In this document: positions 26,342-35,159 of the stretch, one piece after another | Numbering within the stretch: position 1 is the first letter of the stretch | Layout of the letters: each line of letters starts with the position of its first letter | NCBI GenBank assembly: GCA_035638575.1 | Contig: DASQZT010000061.1 | Coordinates: 15,968 to 79,967, forward strand | Length of the DNA stretch: 64,000 bases | From: DASQZT01 sp035638575 | Lineage (GTDB): Bacteria > Acidobacteriota > Terriglobia > Bryobacterales > Bryobacteraceae | Direction: 5' to 3' | The notes under the pieces: model-generated | Seen by the model: only the letters and a program-made list of their open reading frames with translations | Told to the model about the DNA's origin: nothing | Database searches by the model: none | Position numbers and translations under genes: made by a program

Positions 26342-26463
26342 GGCGAAGTGTGGAGCGGCACGCGCTCGGCGCCGGGTCCGCGCTTGCGCACGGCAGTTTC
26401 CGCTCGAGAGACGAAAGGCAGACCACAAGAAACGATGGTCCGGCCCACGGAGAACGAACTTGA
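26338..26463 (+). CDS. Possible 41-residue small ORF linking fhaA and kinase
   Basis: The ATG at 26338 overlaps the FHA stop (ATGA) and opens 41 codons (MRRSVERHALGAGSALAHGS...) ending TGA at 26461. It is basic and unstructured-looking, and no family is recognised. Its main support is position in a chain where each stop overlaps the next start. It could also be a translational stepping stone rather than a functional peptide. Confidence 0.3.
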   Translation: MRRSVERHALGAGSALAHGSFRSRDERQTTRNDGPAHGERT

Positions 26464-26555
26464 GAGAGATCTACACTCTGCACACGCCGTTCGTGGTTGG
26501 GTTCCTGGCCTTTGTGGTGGTCTTCATAATGGCCCACGCGGGGAGCCGGCGATGA
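26460..26555 (+). CDS. Possible 31-residue single-pass membrane peptide
   Basis: A TTG at 26460 (overlapping the previous stop as TTGA) opens LREIYTLHTPFVVGFLAFVV followed by VFIMAHAGSRR, and ends at 26555. Its TGA overlaps the kinase ATG as ATGA. The body is one convincing ~20-residue transmembrane helix with a positively charged C-terminal tail. A small membrane protein embedded between an FHA protein and a membrane kinase is plausible, but the non-ATG start and lack of a strong RBS keep confidence moderate. Confidence 0.4.
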   Translation: MREIYTLHTPFVVGFLAFVVVFIMAHAGSRR

Positions 26556-28156
26556 CCTCACCAACACGAATCGGGCATTACGAAATTGTCCGCCGGTTGG
26601 GCAAGGGCATGACGGACGTGTATCTGGCCATCGACACGGTTAACAACCGCAAGGCCGCCATCAAGCTGATCAAAACCGGCGCGGACATGGCGACCCAACT
26701 GATCGTGGAGGCCGAGCGGCGCGGCGCCGCGCTCCAGAAGGATCTGCATCTGCTCGATCGTCGCGTCGTGGAGATTTACGATTTCGGCGATCGGGACGGG
26801 TACTTCTTCGTGGCCATGGAATACGTGGCTGGCCGGAACCTGGCGGAGGTGCTGCGATCGGACAGGGCCATCGACCCCGTCCGCGCGGCCACCATTGCGC
26901 TCGAGATCTGCGAACAGCTTGCGAAGTTTCACGCCTGCCAATTGGCAGTGGTGCACGGAGACATCAAGCCGTCGAACATTCATCTGGGGCCGGCCGATAC
27001 GGTACGGCTGCTGGACTTCGGGATCGCCAAAGCTTTGCGCGCGGATGGCGATGCCACGTCCCATCATTTCGGGAGCCCCGGTTACTGCTCGCCCGAAAGG
27101 CTGAACCGATCCGAGGTGGATCAGCAATCGGACCTGTGGGCAGTGGGAGCAACCCTCTACGAAATGCTGTCAGGCGTACCCCCGTACCAGGCGGAGAGCA
27201 CGCGCAAGCTGGAGAGCCTGATCCGTTCGAGGCGCACGCCTCGCGCGCTGGGCCCGAACTGCCCACGTGCTCTTCGGGCCGTGGTGACGAAGGCCCTGGC
27301 GCCGAACCCGGAGCAGCGGTACGGATCGGCGAGTGAGCTTCAGGCCGATCTGCAGGCTTTCCTGGAGCGCAAGCCGACGATAGCGGAAATGGAGCGGCGG
27401 CGGGCTTGGAATGCCAACTCTACCATCGAGGCAGCGCGAGCCTGCCTCCGGATGGCGACGCGAACGGTGCGAAAGGCGAGCGCGCAGTTACGCCTGACGG
27501 GTGCCGTGGGGTGGTTCGCGGTCGGCATGGCGCTGTGGATCGCCGGCGCGGCCGGATGGCAGCTCTGGCAGGCGCGCCGGGTGGCGGCGGCATCCACCAC
27601 GGCATCCACCGCGGCATCCACCGCGCCATCCACCGCGCCGGTGATCAGCGCGCCGGAGCAAGGGCTGCCGGTGTTGTACACCGCGGTTGCGGAACGGATC
27701 CTGGAGTCGTATCGGAAGAGCACGGATTCCTCGCTTCACGATTTCGACTGGCAGAAGGCCGAGGTCTGCCTGGAACGCACCGTGGACCTGGGCGGCGCCG
27801 ACGACCGCGTGCTGGGAGAACTGGCGCTCAGCCGCGGTTATGCCACACTCGAGCGGCTGAGCGGCGGGCAGTATTCGGATCGGGCGGCGGCGCATCAGCG
27901 ATTGTACGCGATCGATCAGTTTCGAACGGCGGCGCAGAAGATGCCGCAGAGCCCCGATCCGCACCTGGCATTGGCGCGGATGTATGTGTACTGGCTACCG
28001 AACGCGAATCAGGCGCTGGCGGAGTTTGCCGCCGCGGAGAAGTTGGGAGCGGTGCTGGGGCGGCGCGAACTTGACCAGCAGGCGCATGCGTATCGTGCGG
28101 TGCAGCCCCGGCCTGCCAAGCGAGCGCGCCTGGGGCGGAGACGTCCATGGCGGTAA
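26552..28156 (+). CDS. Transmembrane Ser/Thr protein kinase (PknB-like)
   Basis: The ATG at 26552 gives 534 residues. The kinase domain spans ~8-275, with Lys38 (AAIKLIK), Glu53 of helix C, HGDIKPSN at 135-142 (HGD in place of HRD), DFG at 155-157 and the activation segment GSPGYCSPERL. The glycine loop reads LGKGMTDVYLA, lacking the third Gly. A transmembrane helix lies at ~317-337 (GAVGWFAVGMALWIAGAAGW). An Ala/Ser/Thr-rich linker made by a 12-bp repeat follows, then a TPR-like helical outer region (~390-510). It would phosphorylate the FHA partners and possibly the wall synthase it overlaps by 10 bp. The sensor ligand is unknown. Confidence 0.88.
   Translation: MTSPTRIGHYEIVRRLGKGMTDVYLAIDTVNNRKAAIKLIKTGADMATQLIVEAERRGAALQKDLHLLDRRVVEIYDFGDRDGYFFVAMEYVAGRNLAEVLRSDRAIDPVRAATIALEICEQLAKFHACQLAVVHGDIKPSNIHLGPADTVRLLDFGIAKALRADGDATSHHFGSPGYCSPERLNRSEVDQQSDLWAVGATLYEMLSGVPPYQAESTRKLESLIRSRRTPRALGPNCPRALRAVVTKALAPNPEQRYGSASELQADLQAFLERKPTIAEMERRRAWNANSTIEAARACLRMATRTVRKASAQLRLTGAVGWFAVGMALWIAGAAGWQLWQARRVAAASTTASTAASTAPSTAPVISAPEQGLPVLYTAVAERILESYRKSTDSSLHDFDWQKAEVCLERTVDLGGADDRVLGELALSRGYATLERLSGGQYSDRAAAHQRLYAIDQFRTAAQKMPQSPDPHLALARMYVYWLPNANQALAEFAAAEKLGAVLGRRELDQQAHAYRAVQPRPAKRARLGRRRPWR
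27591..27638 (+). repeat. 12-bp tandem repeat inside the kinase gene
   Basis: Four head-to-tail copies of a CATCCACCGCGG-type unit encode the low-complexity AST-rich linker just outside the predicted membrane helix. Copies 2-4 are nearly identical. The repeat is in phase with the codons, so copy-number change alters only linker length. Confidence 0.7.
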
Positions 28157-31100
28157 CCAGGAGTTGGACCGCTGCGGGCGCCACGCCGGTCGCGGTGGCG
28201 GTGGCGAAAGCTCCGGCGACCCGTGGCGAGATGGTGTGGCTGGTAACCGCTTCCTTATTTGTGGCCGCGGGCCTGGCGATGGTTTATGTGGCGAAGATGC
28301 AAAGCCTCACCGGAGCGGCGCAACTGGTGAACATCAACAGGGTCGCCGCGCCGGAGGAACTGCTGCCCGTCCTGGAATCGTTTCCCAGCCGCGCGGAGCG
28401 GGCGTTGGTGGCGCAGAGGACCCTGGACTTTCTGGAGAAGGCGCGGCCGCTGCGGAATGTCGGGGCCCTCTCCAAGCTGCGAATTTCGGCGGACGAAATC
28501 GAAACCGACATGCGGTGGGCCACGTTGCGCAAGCGCCTCCGGCAGAACCCCGCGCACCGGTTACAGCTTCTTCCCCTGGCGAAGTTGAAGCCGCTGCTGG
28601 TGGTGCGGACACCCAGAGAATTCCAAATGGAGTTTCTGCGCTTTGTGGGGCTGTATTTCGCGGGGTTCTACCTGGTGGCGGCGGCGTGGCGCCGGGCCCG
28701 CTTCCGGGGCGATCGCGCTTTCCTCCCGCCGCTGCACCTGCTCTCGGGGATCGGCCTGATCCTGATGGTGAGCATGCGCGACCCCTTGCGTGACACGCTC
28801 GAGTTTCACAAATTCGCTGTGGGCGTCTTCCTGGGATGCCTGCTGTTGGTTCTGCCCGCGCTGAAGGCGTTCGACTACCAGCGGCTTTCGGATTGGTGCT
28901 ACACCCCGCTGTTCCTGGCACTGGGCCTCTTCGGGCTGTTGCTGACCTTCGGAATGGGGCCCGCCGGCAACGATGCCAAGGTGAACCTGGGGCCGTTCCA
29001 GCCGGTGGAGCTGATCAAGATCCTGATCGTGCTATTTCTGGCCGGCTATTTCACGCGGAATTGGGAACGGCTGCGCGACCTGCGGGAAAAACGACTGCTG
29101 CCGCGCCTGTTCCGGCGTTTCGGTGTGCCGCGCCTGGAGCATGTGATTCCGGTGTTGTGCGCGGTGGGGATTGCGGTGGTCTTCTTTTTCGTGTTGAAGG
29201 ATCTGGGACCGGCACTGGTGATCCTCTTTGTCTTTCTGGCGATGTTCGGGGTGGCGAGAGGCCGGCCGGGCCTCGCGGTGGCGGGCCTGGTGCTGATGGT
29301 GGCATCGGTCGCAGTGGGCTACCGGATGGGACAGCCGCGCACGGTGGTGAACCGCATCGACATGTGGGTGTCGCCGTGGGACAACGACGTCCACGGCGGC
29401 GATCAACTGGCGCATGGCCTCTGGGCCTTCTCGACCGGCGGGCCATGGGGCTCGGGCCCGGGATGGGGCGATCCCGAAATGATACCGGCAGGCAGTACGG
29501 ATCTGGTGCTGCCTGCGATCGGCGAGGAGTGGGGCTTCGCGGGCGTGGCCGCGGTGTTCCTGCTGTTTGGCTTTCTGGTGTCTCGGGCACTGCGGACGGC
29601 GGTCCGCGCGGGAACGCATTTTGGGTTTTTCCTGGGGCTGGGGCTCGCGAGCCTGATTGCGTTCGAAATGCTGTTGATCACGTCTGGAGTGCTGGGAGCG
29701 CTGCCGCTCTCGGGTGTGGTTTCACCTTTCCTGAGCTCGGGAAATACAGCCATGCTGGCCAATTTTTCGGTGTTCGCGCTGTTGCTTTCGATTTCCGCGG
29801 ATCGGCGCGAGCAGGTCTGGGACCTGCTTCACGTCTGGCCGTTGAAGGCGGTGCTGGCTGCGGCAGGCGTGGTGCTCCTTGCGGTCGCGGCGCGTTACCA
29901 GATCCTGAAGGACACAAATTACCTTGCCCGCGATGCCCACGCCTTCGAGGAGGACGGCGTCAAAAGGCCGCAGCACAATCCACGCATGAACTCGATCGCG
30001 AGGGAGATCCCGCGTGGCGGCGTGTACGACCGCAACGGGATTCCGCTAGCGACCAGCAATTGGGATGAGTTGGAGAGGCACCGGACCGAATTCGCCGCCC
30101 TGGGGATCTCGCTCGACGAGGTGTGCTCGCGCTTCGACAGCCGGCACTATCCTTTCGGGGCGGCGACGGCGCACGTGGTGGGGGACCTGCGGACGGATGA
30201 GAATTTTCATGCGACTAACGCGTCGCTGGTGGAACACGATTCCAACCTCAAGCTGCAGGGTTATCAGTATGCGGAGCTGGCCGCTTTCGTGCGGTACCGG
30301 CATCAACCGGGCAATCCGGAGATCGCGCGCGTGCTGGCGCGGGACCGTAATGTGCGGCTCACGTTGGATATCCGCCTGCAACTACGCTCCAAGGAGATTC
30401 TGGAGCGCCGCCTGCAGGAGGGAGGAGCCCAAAAGGGCGCGCTGGTGGTGATGGACGCGGCTACCGGCAGCGTCGTGGCGATGGTGAGCGCGCCAGCGCC
30501 AGACCCGCCGGGCAGCCGCACCGCCGCGGCATCGCCCGATGAACTGCTGGACCGCGCGCGGTATGGGCAGTATCCGCCGGGCTCGACGTTCAAGCTGGTG
30601 ACGGCCATCGCGGCGTTGCGGATCGATCCTGCTCTTACGCATCGCACATTCCTGTGCCACGGCCTGCCGGACGGCCGCGCGGGCACGGTGATCCCAGGCT
30701 GGAACCGGCCGATCAAAGACGATGTGGGGGACCACGCTCACGGATCGCTCGACATGGAACGGGCTATCGCCGTCTCCTGCAATGCGTACTTCGCGCAGTT
30801 GGGCGTGCACGACGTGGGGTCGAAGGCGCTGGCGGAGACGGCTGCGCAGATGGGGATTTCGACGGGTGAGCCAGCCGAGTTGCGGAGGGCGTTGCCGTTT
30901 GCCGCGTACGGGCAGGGGCCGGTGCTGATCTCACCGTTCAAAATGGCGCGCGTGTCCGCGGCGATTGCGGCGGGCGGCCGGATGCCACAGGGACGATGGA
31001 TCGAAGATGACAGCAACCCCCGTACGGACGGTCCGCTGGAGGTGCTGCCCGCGGCACAGGCCACGTTCCTGGCCAGGGCCATGCGGCGCGTGGTAACGGA

Positions 31101-31383
31101 AGGCACCGCGCGGCACGCCATGGACGGCGCGGAAATCAGCTTTGCCGGCAAGACCGGGACCGCGCAACTGGACGAGGGCATGCCGCATTCGTGGTTCACG
31201 GGCTTTGCGCCATACGAGGGAGACCCTTCGGGCCGGCTGGCTTTCGCGGTGCTGGTGGAGCACGGCGGCTATGGGGCGCGGCTGGCGGCGCCGATCGCGA
31301 GGGAAGCCGTGGAAGCAGCGCGGCAACTAGGTCTGTTGAAGGATAGGCCTCCCGGCCTGTCCCTGCGAGGAAACGAGCGATGA
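28147..31383 (+). CDS. SEDS (RodA/FtsW) glycosyltransferase fused to a class B penicillin-binding protein
   Basis: This single 1078-residue polypeptide joins two peptidoglycan polymerising activities normally made by separate genes. After an N-terminal helix and a ~100-residue soluble part, residues ~160-560 form a multi-helix SEDS domain. It contains VNLGPFQPVELIKILIVLFL, WDND-type loop sequence, and AGSTDLVLPAIGEEWGFAGV, where Asp452 aligns with the catalytic Asp of RodA. Residues ~580-1065 are a PBP2-type region: PRGGVYDRNGIPLA (dimerisation start), SxxK at Ser813-Lys816 (PPGSTFKLV), SxN at 877-879, KTGT at 1002-1005. Its ATG overlaps the kinase by 10 bp, and its stop overlaps the next gene as ATGA. 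It would make and crosslink glycan at the membrane, probably under kinase/FHA control. Confidence 0.93.
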   Translation: MAVTRSWTAAGATPVAVAVAKAPATRGEMVWLVTASLFVAAGLAMVYVAKMQSLTGAAQLVNINRVAAPEELLPVLESFPSRAERALVAQRTLDFLEKARPLRNVGALSKLRISADEIETDMRWATLRKRLRQNPAHRLQLLPLAKLKPLLVVRTPREFQMEFLRFVGLYFAGFYLVAAAWRRARFRGDRAFLPPLHLLSGIGLILMVSMRDPLRDTLEFHKFAVGVFLGCLLLVLPALKAFDYQRLSDWCYTPLFLALGLFGLLLTFGMGPAGNDAKVNLGPFQPVELIKILIVLFLAGYFTRNWERLRDLREKRLLPRLFRRFGVPRLEHVIPVLCAVGIAVVFFFVLKDLGPALVILFVFLAMFGVARGRPGLAVAGLVLMVASVAVGYRMGQPRTVVNRIDMWVSPWDNDVHGGDQLAHGLWAFSTGGPWGSGPGWGDPEMIPAGSTDLVLPAIGEEWGFAGVAAVFLLFGFLVSRALRTAVRAGTHFGFFLGLGLASLIAFEMLLITSGVLGALPLSGVVSPFLSSGNTAMLANFSVFALLLSISADRREQVWDLLHVWPLKAVLAAAGVVLLAVAARYQILKDTNYLARDAHAFEEDGVKRPQHNPRMNSIAREIPRGGVYDRNGIPLATSNWDELERHRTEFAALGISLDEVCSRFDSRHYPFGAATAHVVGDLRTDENFHATNASLVEHDSNLKLQGYQYAELAAFVRYRHQPGNPEIARVLARDRNVRLTLDIRLQLRSKEILERRLQEGGAQKGALVVMDAATGSVVAMVSAPAPDPPGSRTAAASPDELLDRARYGQYPPGSTFKLVTAIAALRIDPALTHRTFLCHGLPDGRAGTVIPGWNRPIKDDVGDHAHGSLDMERAIAVSCNAYFAQLGVHDVGSKALAETAAQMGISTGEPAELRRALPFAAYGQGPVLISPFKMARVSAAIAAGGRMPQGRWIEDDSNPRTDGPLEVLPAAQATFLARAMRRVVTEGTARHAMDGAEISFAGKTGTAQLDEGMPHSWFTGFAPYEGDPSGRLAFAVLVEHGGYGARLAAPIAREAVEAARQLGLLKDRPPGLSLRGNER

Positions 31384-32186
31384 ACATCAACGAATACCTG
31401 GAAAAATGGGGAAGAACGCTGTTTGAGTCGTCGCTGGCGGCGAAGCCGGGCCGGGAGCGCGCCTCGGAGGAGCCGGAGGAGTTGGCGGAGATCCGGCTGG
31501 CGGTGCTCGATAAGGTCCGCGAAAAGAGCTACCGGTCAGGCGGCAGGAAGGTGTTTCCGTATGACCTGCTACGCATCGAATTACGCGGCGTGGAGGAGGG
31601 CAGGCAGGCGATTTTTGCCGGCCGCTTCTTCCAGAAGTATCTGGAGCAGGAGCTGCGCAACGCGCTGCGGGACGCGGGCTGCCGGTTTCCGGACGACCTT
31701 CGCCTGGATGTGAAAGCATCCGCCGGGTTGCCGAAGCGCGGCGAGCCATGGCTGGTGGTGGAACTGGCTTCGCAGGAGCGCGCGGGCGGCTCGGCCCACG
31801 CCGTCGGGAAGTTGGTGGTGCGCGAGGGCTCGGCTAACGCGCCTGAAGTGCGGCTGGATAAGGCCAGAACCAACATCGGGCGAGTAGTGGATGTGTACCG
31901 CGCAGAAGGGCTGTTTCGCCGCAATGACCTGGCATTCGCCGAGGACACGGAGATCAACCGCTCGGTATCGCGCGAGCACGCGCACATTCAGTTCGACCCG
32001 AGGACCGGCGAGTACCGGCTGTACAACGACCGTTGGTATCCGCGGCCGAGCGCCGGCGAATGCGGCACGTGGATCGTGCGCGATGGAATGAGCCAGGAAG
32101 TGCATCGCACCGCGCGCGGGACGAAACTGGAGCCGGGAGATGAGATTCACTTCGGGCAGGCGGTGGTGGGGTTCGCCCTAGAGTAG
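31380..32186 (+). CDS. Second FhaA-like protein with FHA domain
   Basis: This 268-residue protein ends the operon. The N-terminal half resembles the DUF3662/FhaA domain (VLDKVREKSYRSGGRKVFPY, RFFQKYLEQELRNALRDAGC). The C-terminal half is an FHA domain: TNIGRVVDVYRAEGLFRRND gives the GR turn, NRSVSREHAHIQFD the SxxH element, and ECGTWIVRDG replaces the usual NGT with GT. It differs clearly in sequence from the first FHA protein (25535) despite equal length and probably reads a different phosphothreonine. Translational coupling (ATGA) to the SEDS-PBP gene suggests a direct complex. Confidence 0.85.
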   Translation: MNINEYLEKWGRTLFESSLAAKPGRERASEEPEELAEIRLAVLDKVREKSYRSGGRKVFPYDLLRIELRGVEEGRQAIFAGRFFQKYLEQELRNALRDAGCRFPDDLRLDVKASAGLPKRGEPWLVVELASQERAGGSAHAVGKLVVREGSANAPEVRLDKARTNIGRVVDVYRAEGLFRRNDLAFAEDTEINRSVSREHAHIQFDPRTGEYRLYNDRWYPRPSAGECGTWIVRDGMSQEVHRTARGTKLEPGDEIHFGQAVVGFALE

Positions 32187-32404
32187 GGGAACGGGCCGGG
32201 CGGAGACCGGCAAGTCAGCCCACGCGGCCGTGGTGCCCGCATCGGTGGCAGCACGAACCGCCGTCATTTTCCGAGAACCAGGATGCCACTCGGAAACAGG
32301 TGGCGGTAGGCTGGCATCGCTTAAGCCCGCCCCAGCGCCCTCGCCTACGATTTGGAAACGGAACTGCGCGGAGGGGCGTCACTCTGGAGTGAGGGTGGAC
32401 ACCC

Positions 32405-33379
32405 ATGAAGCCGCTGCAAATTGGACTCCTGGTAGTCGCAGGCGCCATGGCAGGTGCACTGGTGATGAAGGTGTGGCACAGGCCTCGATCGGTGGTCACT
32501 CTCGCGTCCACTGCGTCGCTGGTCGAAACGCCAACTCCCGCCGTAGAGCAGGCGCCGGCCCCAGCTTCCGTCGCGGCGCATCCGGTTGAGCCGGCTCCAG
32601 TGGCTTCGTCGACCACGGAGCAGCCCCAGTCGCGACATGGGTCGGCCGGGGGACATGCCGCACACCATGGGGTTCGGCCAGCGGCTCGCCCCACAAGGGA
32701 ACACCCCGCCAACAGAATGGAAGCGTATCGTCCACCGCCCCTCTACCACGTCCCGCCGGCGGCAATACCTGAACCGGTGGTCGTCGCCAGGAATGAACCG
32801 GCGCAGACGAGGGCGCAGGCTCCCGTGCCAGCCACACCGCCGCTCGTGGCGCAAGCTCCTCTGAAAGGCCCGACTCCGTCCCCAACTCTACCGGCGCCAA
32901 CGGAACCGGAGAAAGCGATTCCCGTTCCTCCGCCTTCGCCAGAGCCGCCAAGAGTTACGCTAAACGCCGGTATGCTCATTACAGTGCGCCTTGTGGATGG
33001 CCTGTCCACAGAGCGGAACCGGCCCGGCGACATGTTCACCGCTACTCTCGACAAAGAGCTGGTTGTGGAAGATTTTGTGATCGCCGAGCGCGGCGCGCGG
33101 GTGGAAGGCCGGGTGGTGGCGTCCGACCCCGCCAGCAAGACGAAGGGCGTTGCCGCATTGGCCGTGGAGTTGACCACGCTGCATACTTCGGACGGCCAAA
33201 TAGTCGCGATCCGAACCGAGAGTTTCGCGCGCAATGCGGAGCCGTCGCATCGCGACGATGCCGGAAAGGTAGTGGCTGGTGTCTTGCTGACTCGCGGCAG
33301 CCCAGTGACTTTACCCTCGGAGACCAGAATCAGTTTTCGCCTGCCGGAGTCTGTGACGCTGACGGAGCGCGTGCAATAG
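32405..33379 (+). CDS. Membrane-anchored proline-rich protein with C-terminal beta domain
   Basis: This 324-residue protein starts at the ATG at 32405 after GAGTGAGGG. Residues 1-20 form one transmembrane helix (MKPLQIGLLVVAGAMAGALV). Residues ~30-180 are a Pro/Ala-rich spacer able to cross the periplasm. The remaining ~140 residues form a compact beta domain (GMLITVRLVDGLSTERNRPG, DMFTATLDKELVV, VIAERGARVEGRVV) that I recognise as recurrent in acidobacterial envelope proteins but without a named function. It lies between the wall-synthesis operon and the efflux operon and seems to be transcribed alone. Confidence 0.7.
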   Translation: MKPLQIGLLVVAGAMAGALVMKVWHRPRSVVTLASTASLVETPTPAVEQAPAPASVAAHPVEPAPVASSTTEQPQSRHGSAGGHAAHHGVRPAARPTREHPANRMEAYRPPPLYHVPPAAIPEPVVVARNEPAQTRAQAPVPATPPLVAQAPLKGPTPSPTLPAPTEPEKAIPVPPPSPEPPRVTLNAGMLITVRLVDGLSTERNRPGDMFTATLDKELVVEDFVIAERGARVEGRVVASDPASKTKGVAALAVELTTLHTSDGQIVAIRTESFARNAEPSHRDDAGKVVAGVLLTRGSPVTLPSETRISFRLPESVTLTERVQ

Positions 33380-33791
33380 TGGGCCGAAACAGTTCTGGCA
33401 TCGGGTTTCTCGGGTAACTCGTGAGCTTGGCGTCAGAAAGGGGAAACACGGATCCCGAACTCCATCTGGAAGAAGGTGGGTGTATCCGGTTCCGGCAAAC
33501 CACCCATTCAAACTTCACCCAGCTTACGGTCTGGTATAGACAGAATGCAAATCCCGCACTTCCATGTGCAGTTTCTGCACTCTTCCCGGTACATTTGCCA
33601 CCATGTCCTGCCGGTAGACCGCCAGAGCGCACATGGTCCGTCTCGTGCTCAAACTGAGGCCGGTCTTCGCATCATGGCCAATTTTCTTGCCGAACAAATC
33701 GATACTCTGGCAGCGTCCGCGCCCACTGCGCTGCCTGTCTTCAGCCTTTGAGCTTGAATCGGCCACCGCCGCACTCCGGGAGAGGAACCTT
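33380..33791. other. Intergenic region upstream of the efflux operon
   Basis: About 410 bases should contain the promoter of the RND operon. The frame upstream of the adaptor ATG is open but not protein-like. A TATAGA at ~33535 lacks a well-spaced -35. No operator palindrome or RNA gene was recognised. Confidence 0.35.
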
Positions 33792-35159
33792 ATGCTTGAT
33801 AGCCCAGGGACGCCGACAGGACAGTTTCTCGAGATTCATGAGCCGATAGCAGCTCCATCCGCACCGGCGCCCGTCATCCCGGCCCCGGCGGAGAGTGCTC
33901 GACCCGAAAAGCCCAAGCCTTCCCGCCGGCGCTGGGTGTGGCTGGTGCTATGCGTTCTTCTCCTGTCGGGTATAGGCGCGTATTTTCTGTGGTCGAAAAT
34001 TACTGGTATGAAATCCGCTGCCGCGGCCGCGAAGGCCGCCGCGGCAGGTCCGCCTCCCATACCTGTGGTAGCGGCGACATCTCACAAGGGGAACATTGGC
34101 GTATATTATTCGGGGCTCGGCGCGGTTACACCCCTCGCTACGGTTACGGTCAGAAGCCGCGTCGACGGGCAACTAATGACCGTTCGCTATCGTGAAGGCG
34201 ACACGGTTCAGAAGGGCGATCTATTAGTGGAAATCGACGACGGGCCGTACCAGGCCGCATTGACCCAGGCCGAGGGGCAACTGATCAAGGACCAAGCCGC
34301 CCTGGAGAACGCGCGGATCGACCTGCTCCGCTACCAACAGTTGGCTCCGCAGAAAGCCATCCCGGAGCAACAACTTGCCACCCAACAGGCAACCGTGCAT
34401 CAGGACGAGGGATTGGTGAAAGTCGATGAGGGTCAAATCGAAAGCGCCAAGGTCAATCTGGCCTACTGCAAGATCGCGGCTCCGGTCACTGGACGCATTG
34501 GGTTGCGGCTGGTTGACCCCGGGAATATCGTTCAATCCGCCGACACCGGCGGGTTGCTGGTCATCACACAGATGGATCCCATCAGCGCGATCTTTACGAT
34601 CTCCGAAGATCAGCTTCAGGTGGTTCTCGAGAAGATGGCCGCCGGACAGACGCTCGAAGTGGATGCTTACGACCGCGGCGCCAAGACGAAGCTTGCGCAA
34701 GGGTCGTTGACAACGCTCGATAATCAGATCGATCCGGCCACGGGCACGCTCAAGCTGAGAGCGACATTCGAGAACGCGAAAGGCGCGCTGTTTCCCAATC
34801 AGTTCGTAAACGCGAGATTGCTGGTACAGGAAAAGCACGGAGTAACCCTCGTGCCAACTGCCGCGGTACAACGCAACTCTCAAGCGACCTATGTATACGT
34901 TGTGAAGGCGGATTCAACGGTGACCCTGCGTCCGATCACTATCGGTGCTACGGAAGGCGACGACTCTGAAGTCGCTGCGGGGCTGACGCCCGGAGAGGTC
35001 GTGGTTATGACCGGCGTCGACAAACTGCAGGAAGGGAGCAAGGTCAACGCCCAGATCCCCTCCGCGAGCCCCCCGGTCAGCCCGTCCAAAAGGCCCTCGG
35101 CCAGCACCGCGGCGAACCTCTCGACCAACAAGGGCGGAAAGGCGCGGAAGGGAAGTTAG
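33792..35159 (+). CDS. RND efflux periplasmic adaptor (MdtA/AcrA-like)
   Basis: The ATG at 33792 behind GAGAGGAA gives 455 residues. After a short cytoplasmic Pro-rich segment comes one transmembrane helix (WVWLVLCVLLLSGIGAYFLW), then the adaptor proper. The lipoyl half-motifs are VRSRVDGQLMTVRYREGDTV and CKIAAPVTGRIGLRLVDPGN. Between them lies a long coiled coil (DQAALENARIDLLRYQQLAP). The beta-barrel and membrane-proximal domains follow (FTISEDQLQVVLEKM, TLVPTAAVQRNSQATYVYVV). It bridges the inner-membrane pumps encoded at 36336 and 39507 to an outer-membrane channel. Confidence 0.9.
   Translation: MLDSPGTPTGQFLEIHEPIAAPSAPAPVIPAPAESARPEKPKPSRRRWVWLVLCVLLLSGIGAYFLWSKITGMKSAAAAAKAAAAGPPPIPVVAATSHKGNIGVYYSGLGAVTPLATVTVRSRVDGQLMTVRYREGDTVQKGDLLVEIDDGPYQAALTQAEGQLIKDQAALENARIDLLRYQQLAPQKAIPEQQLATQQATVHQDEGLVKVDEGQIESAKVNLAYCKIAAPVTGRIGLRLVDPGNIVQSADTGGLLVITQMDPISAIFTISEDQLQVVLEKMAAGQTLEVDAYDRGAKTKLAQGSLTTLDNQIDPATGTLKLRATFENAKGALFPNQFVNARLLVQEKHGVTLVPTAAVQRNSQATYVYVVKADSTVTLRPITIGATEGDDSEVAAGLTPGEVVVMTGVDKLQEGSKVNAQIPSASPPVSPSKRPSASTAANLSTNKGGKARKGS

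Noticed and set aside
27591..27638. Short tandem repeat as a CRISPR-like array
   Set aside because: The 12-bp units are contiguous without spacers, lie inside a coding frame, and encode a low-complexity linker.
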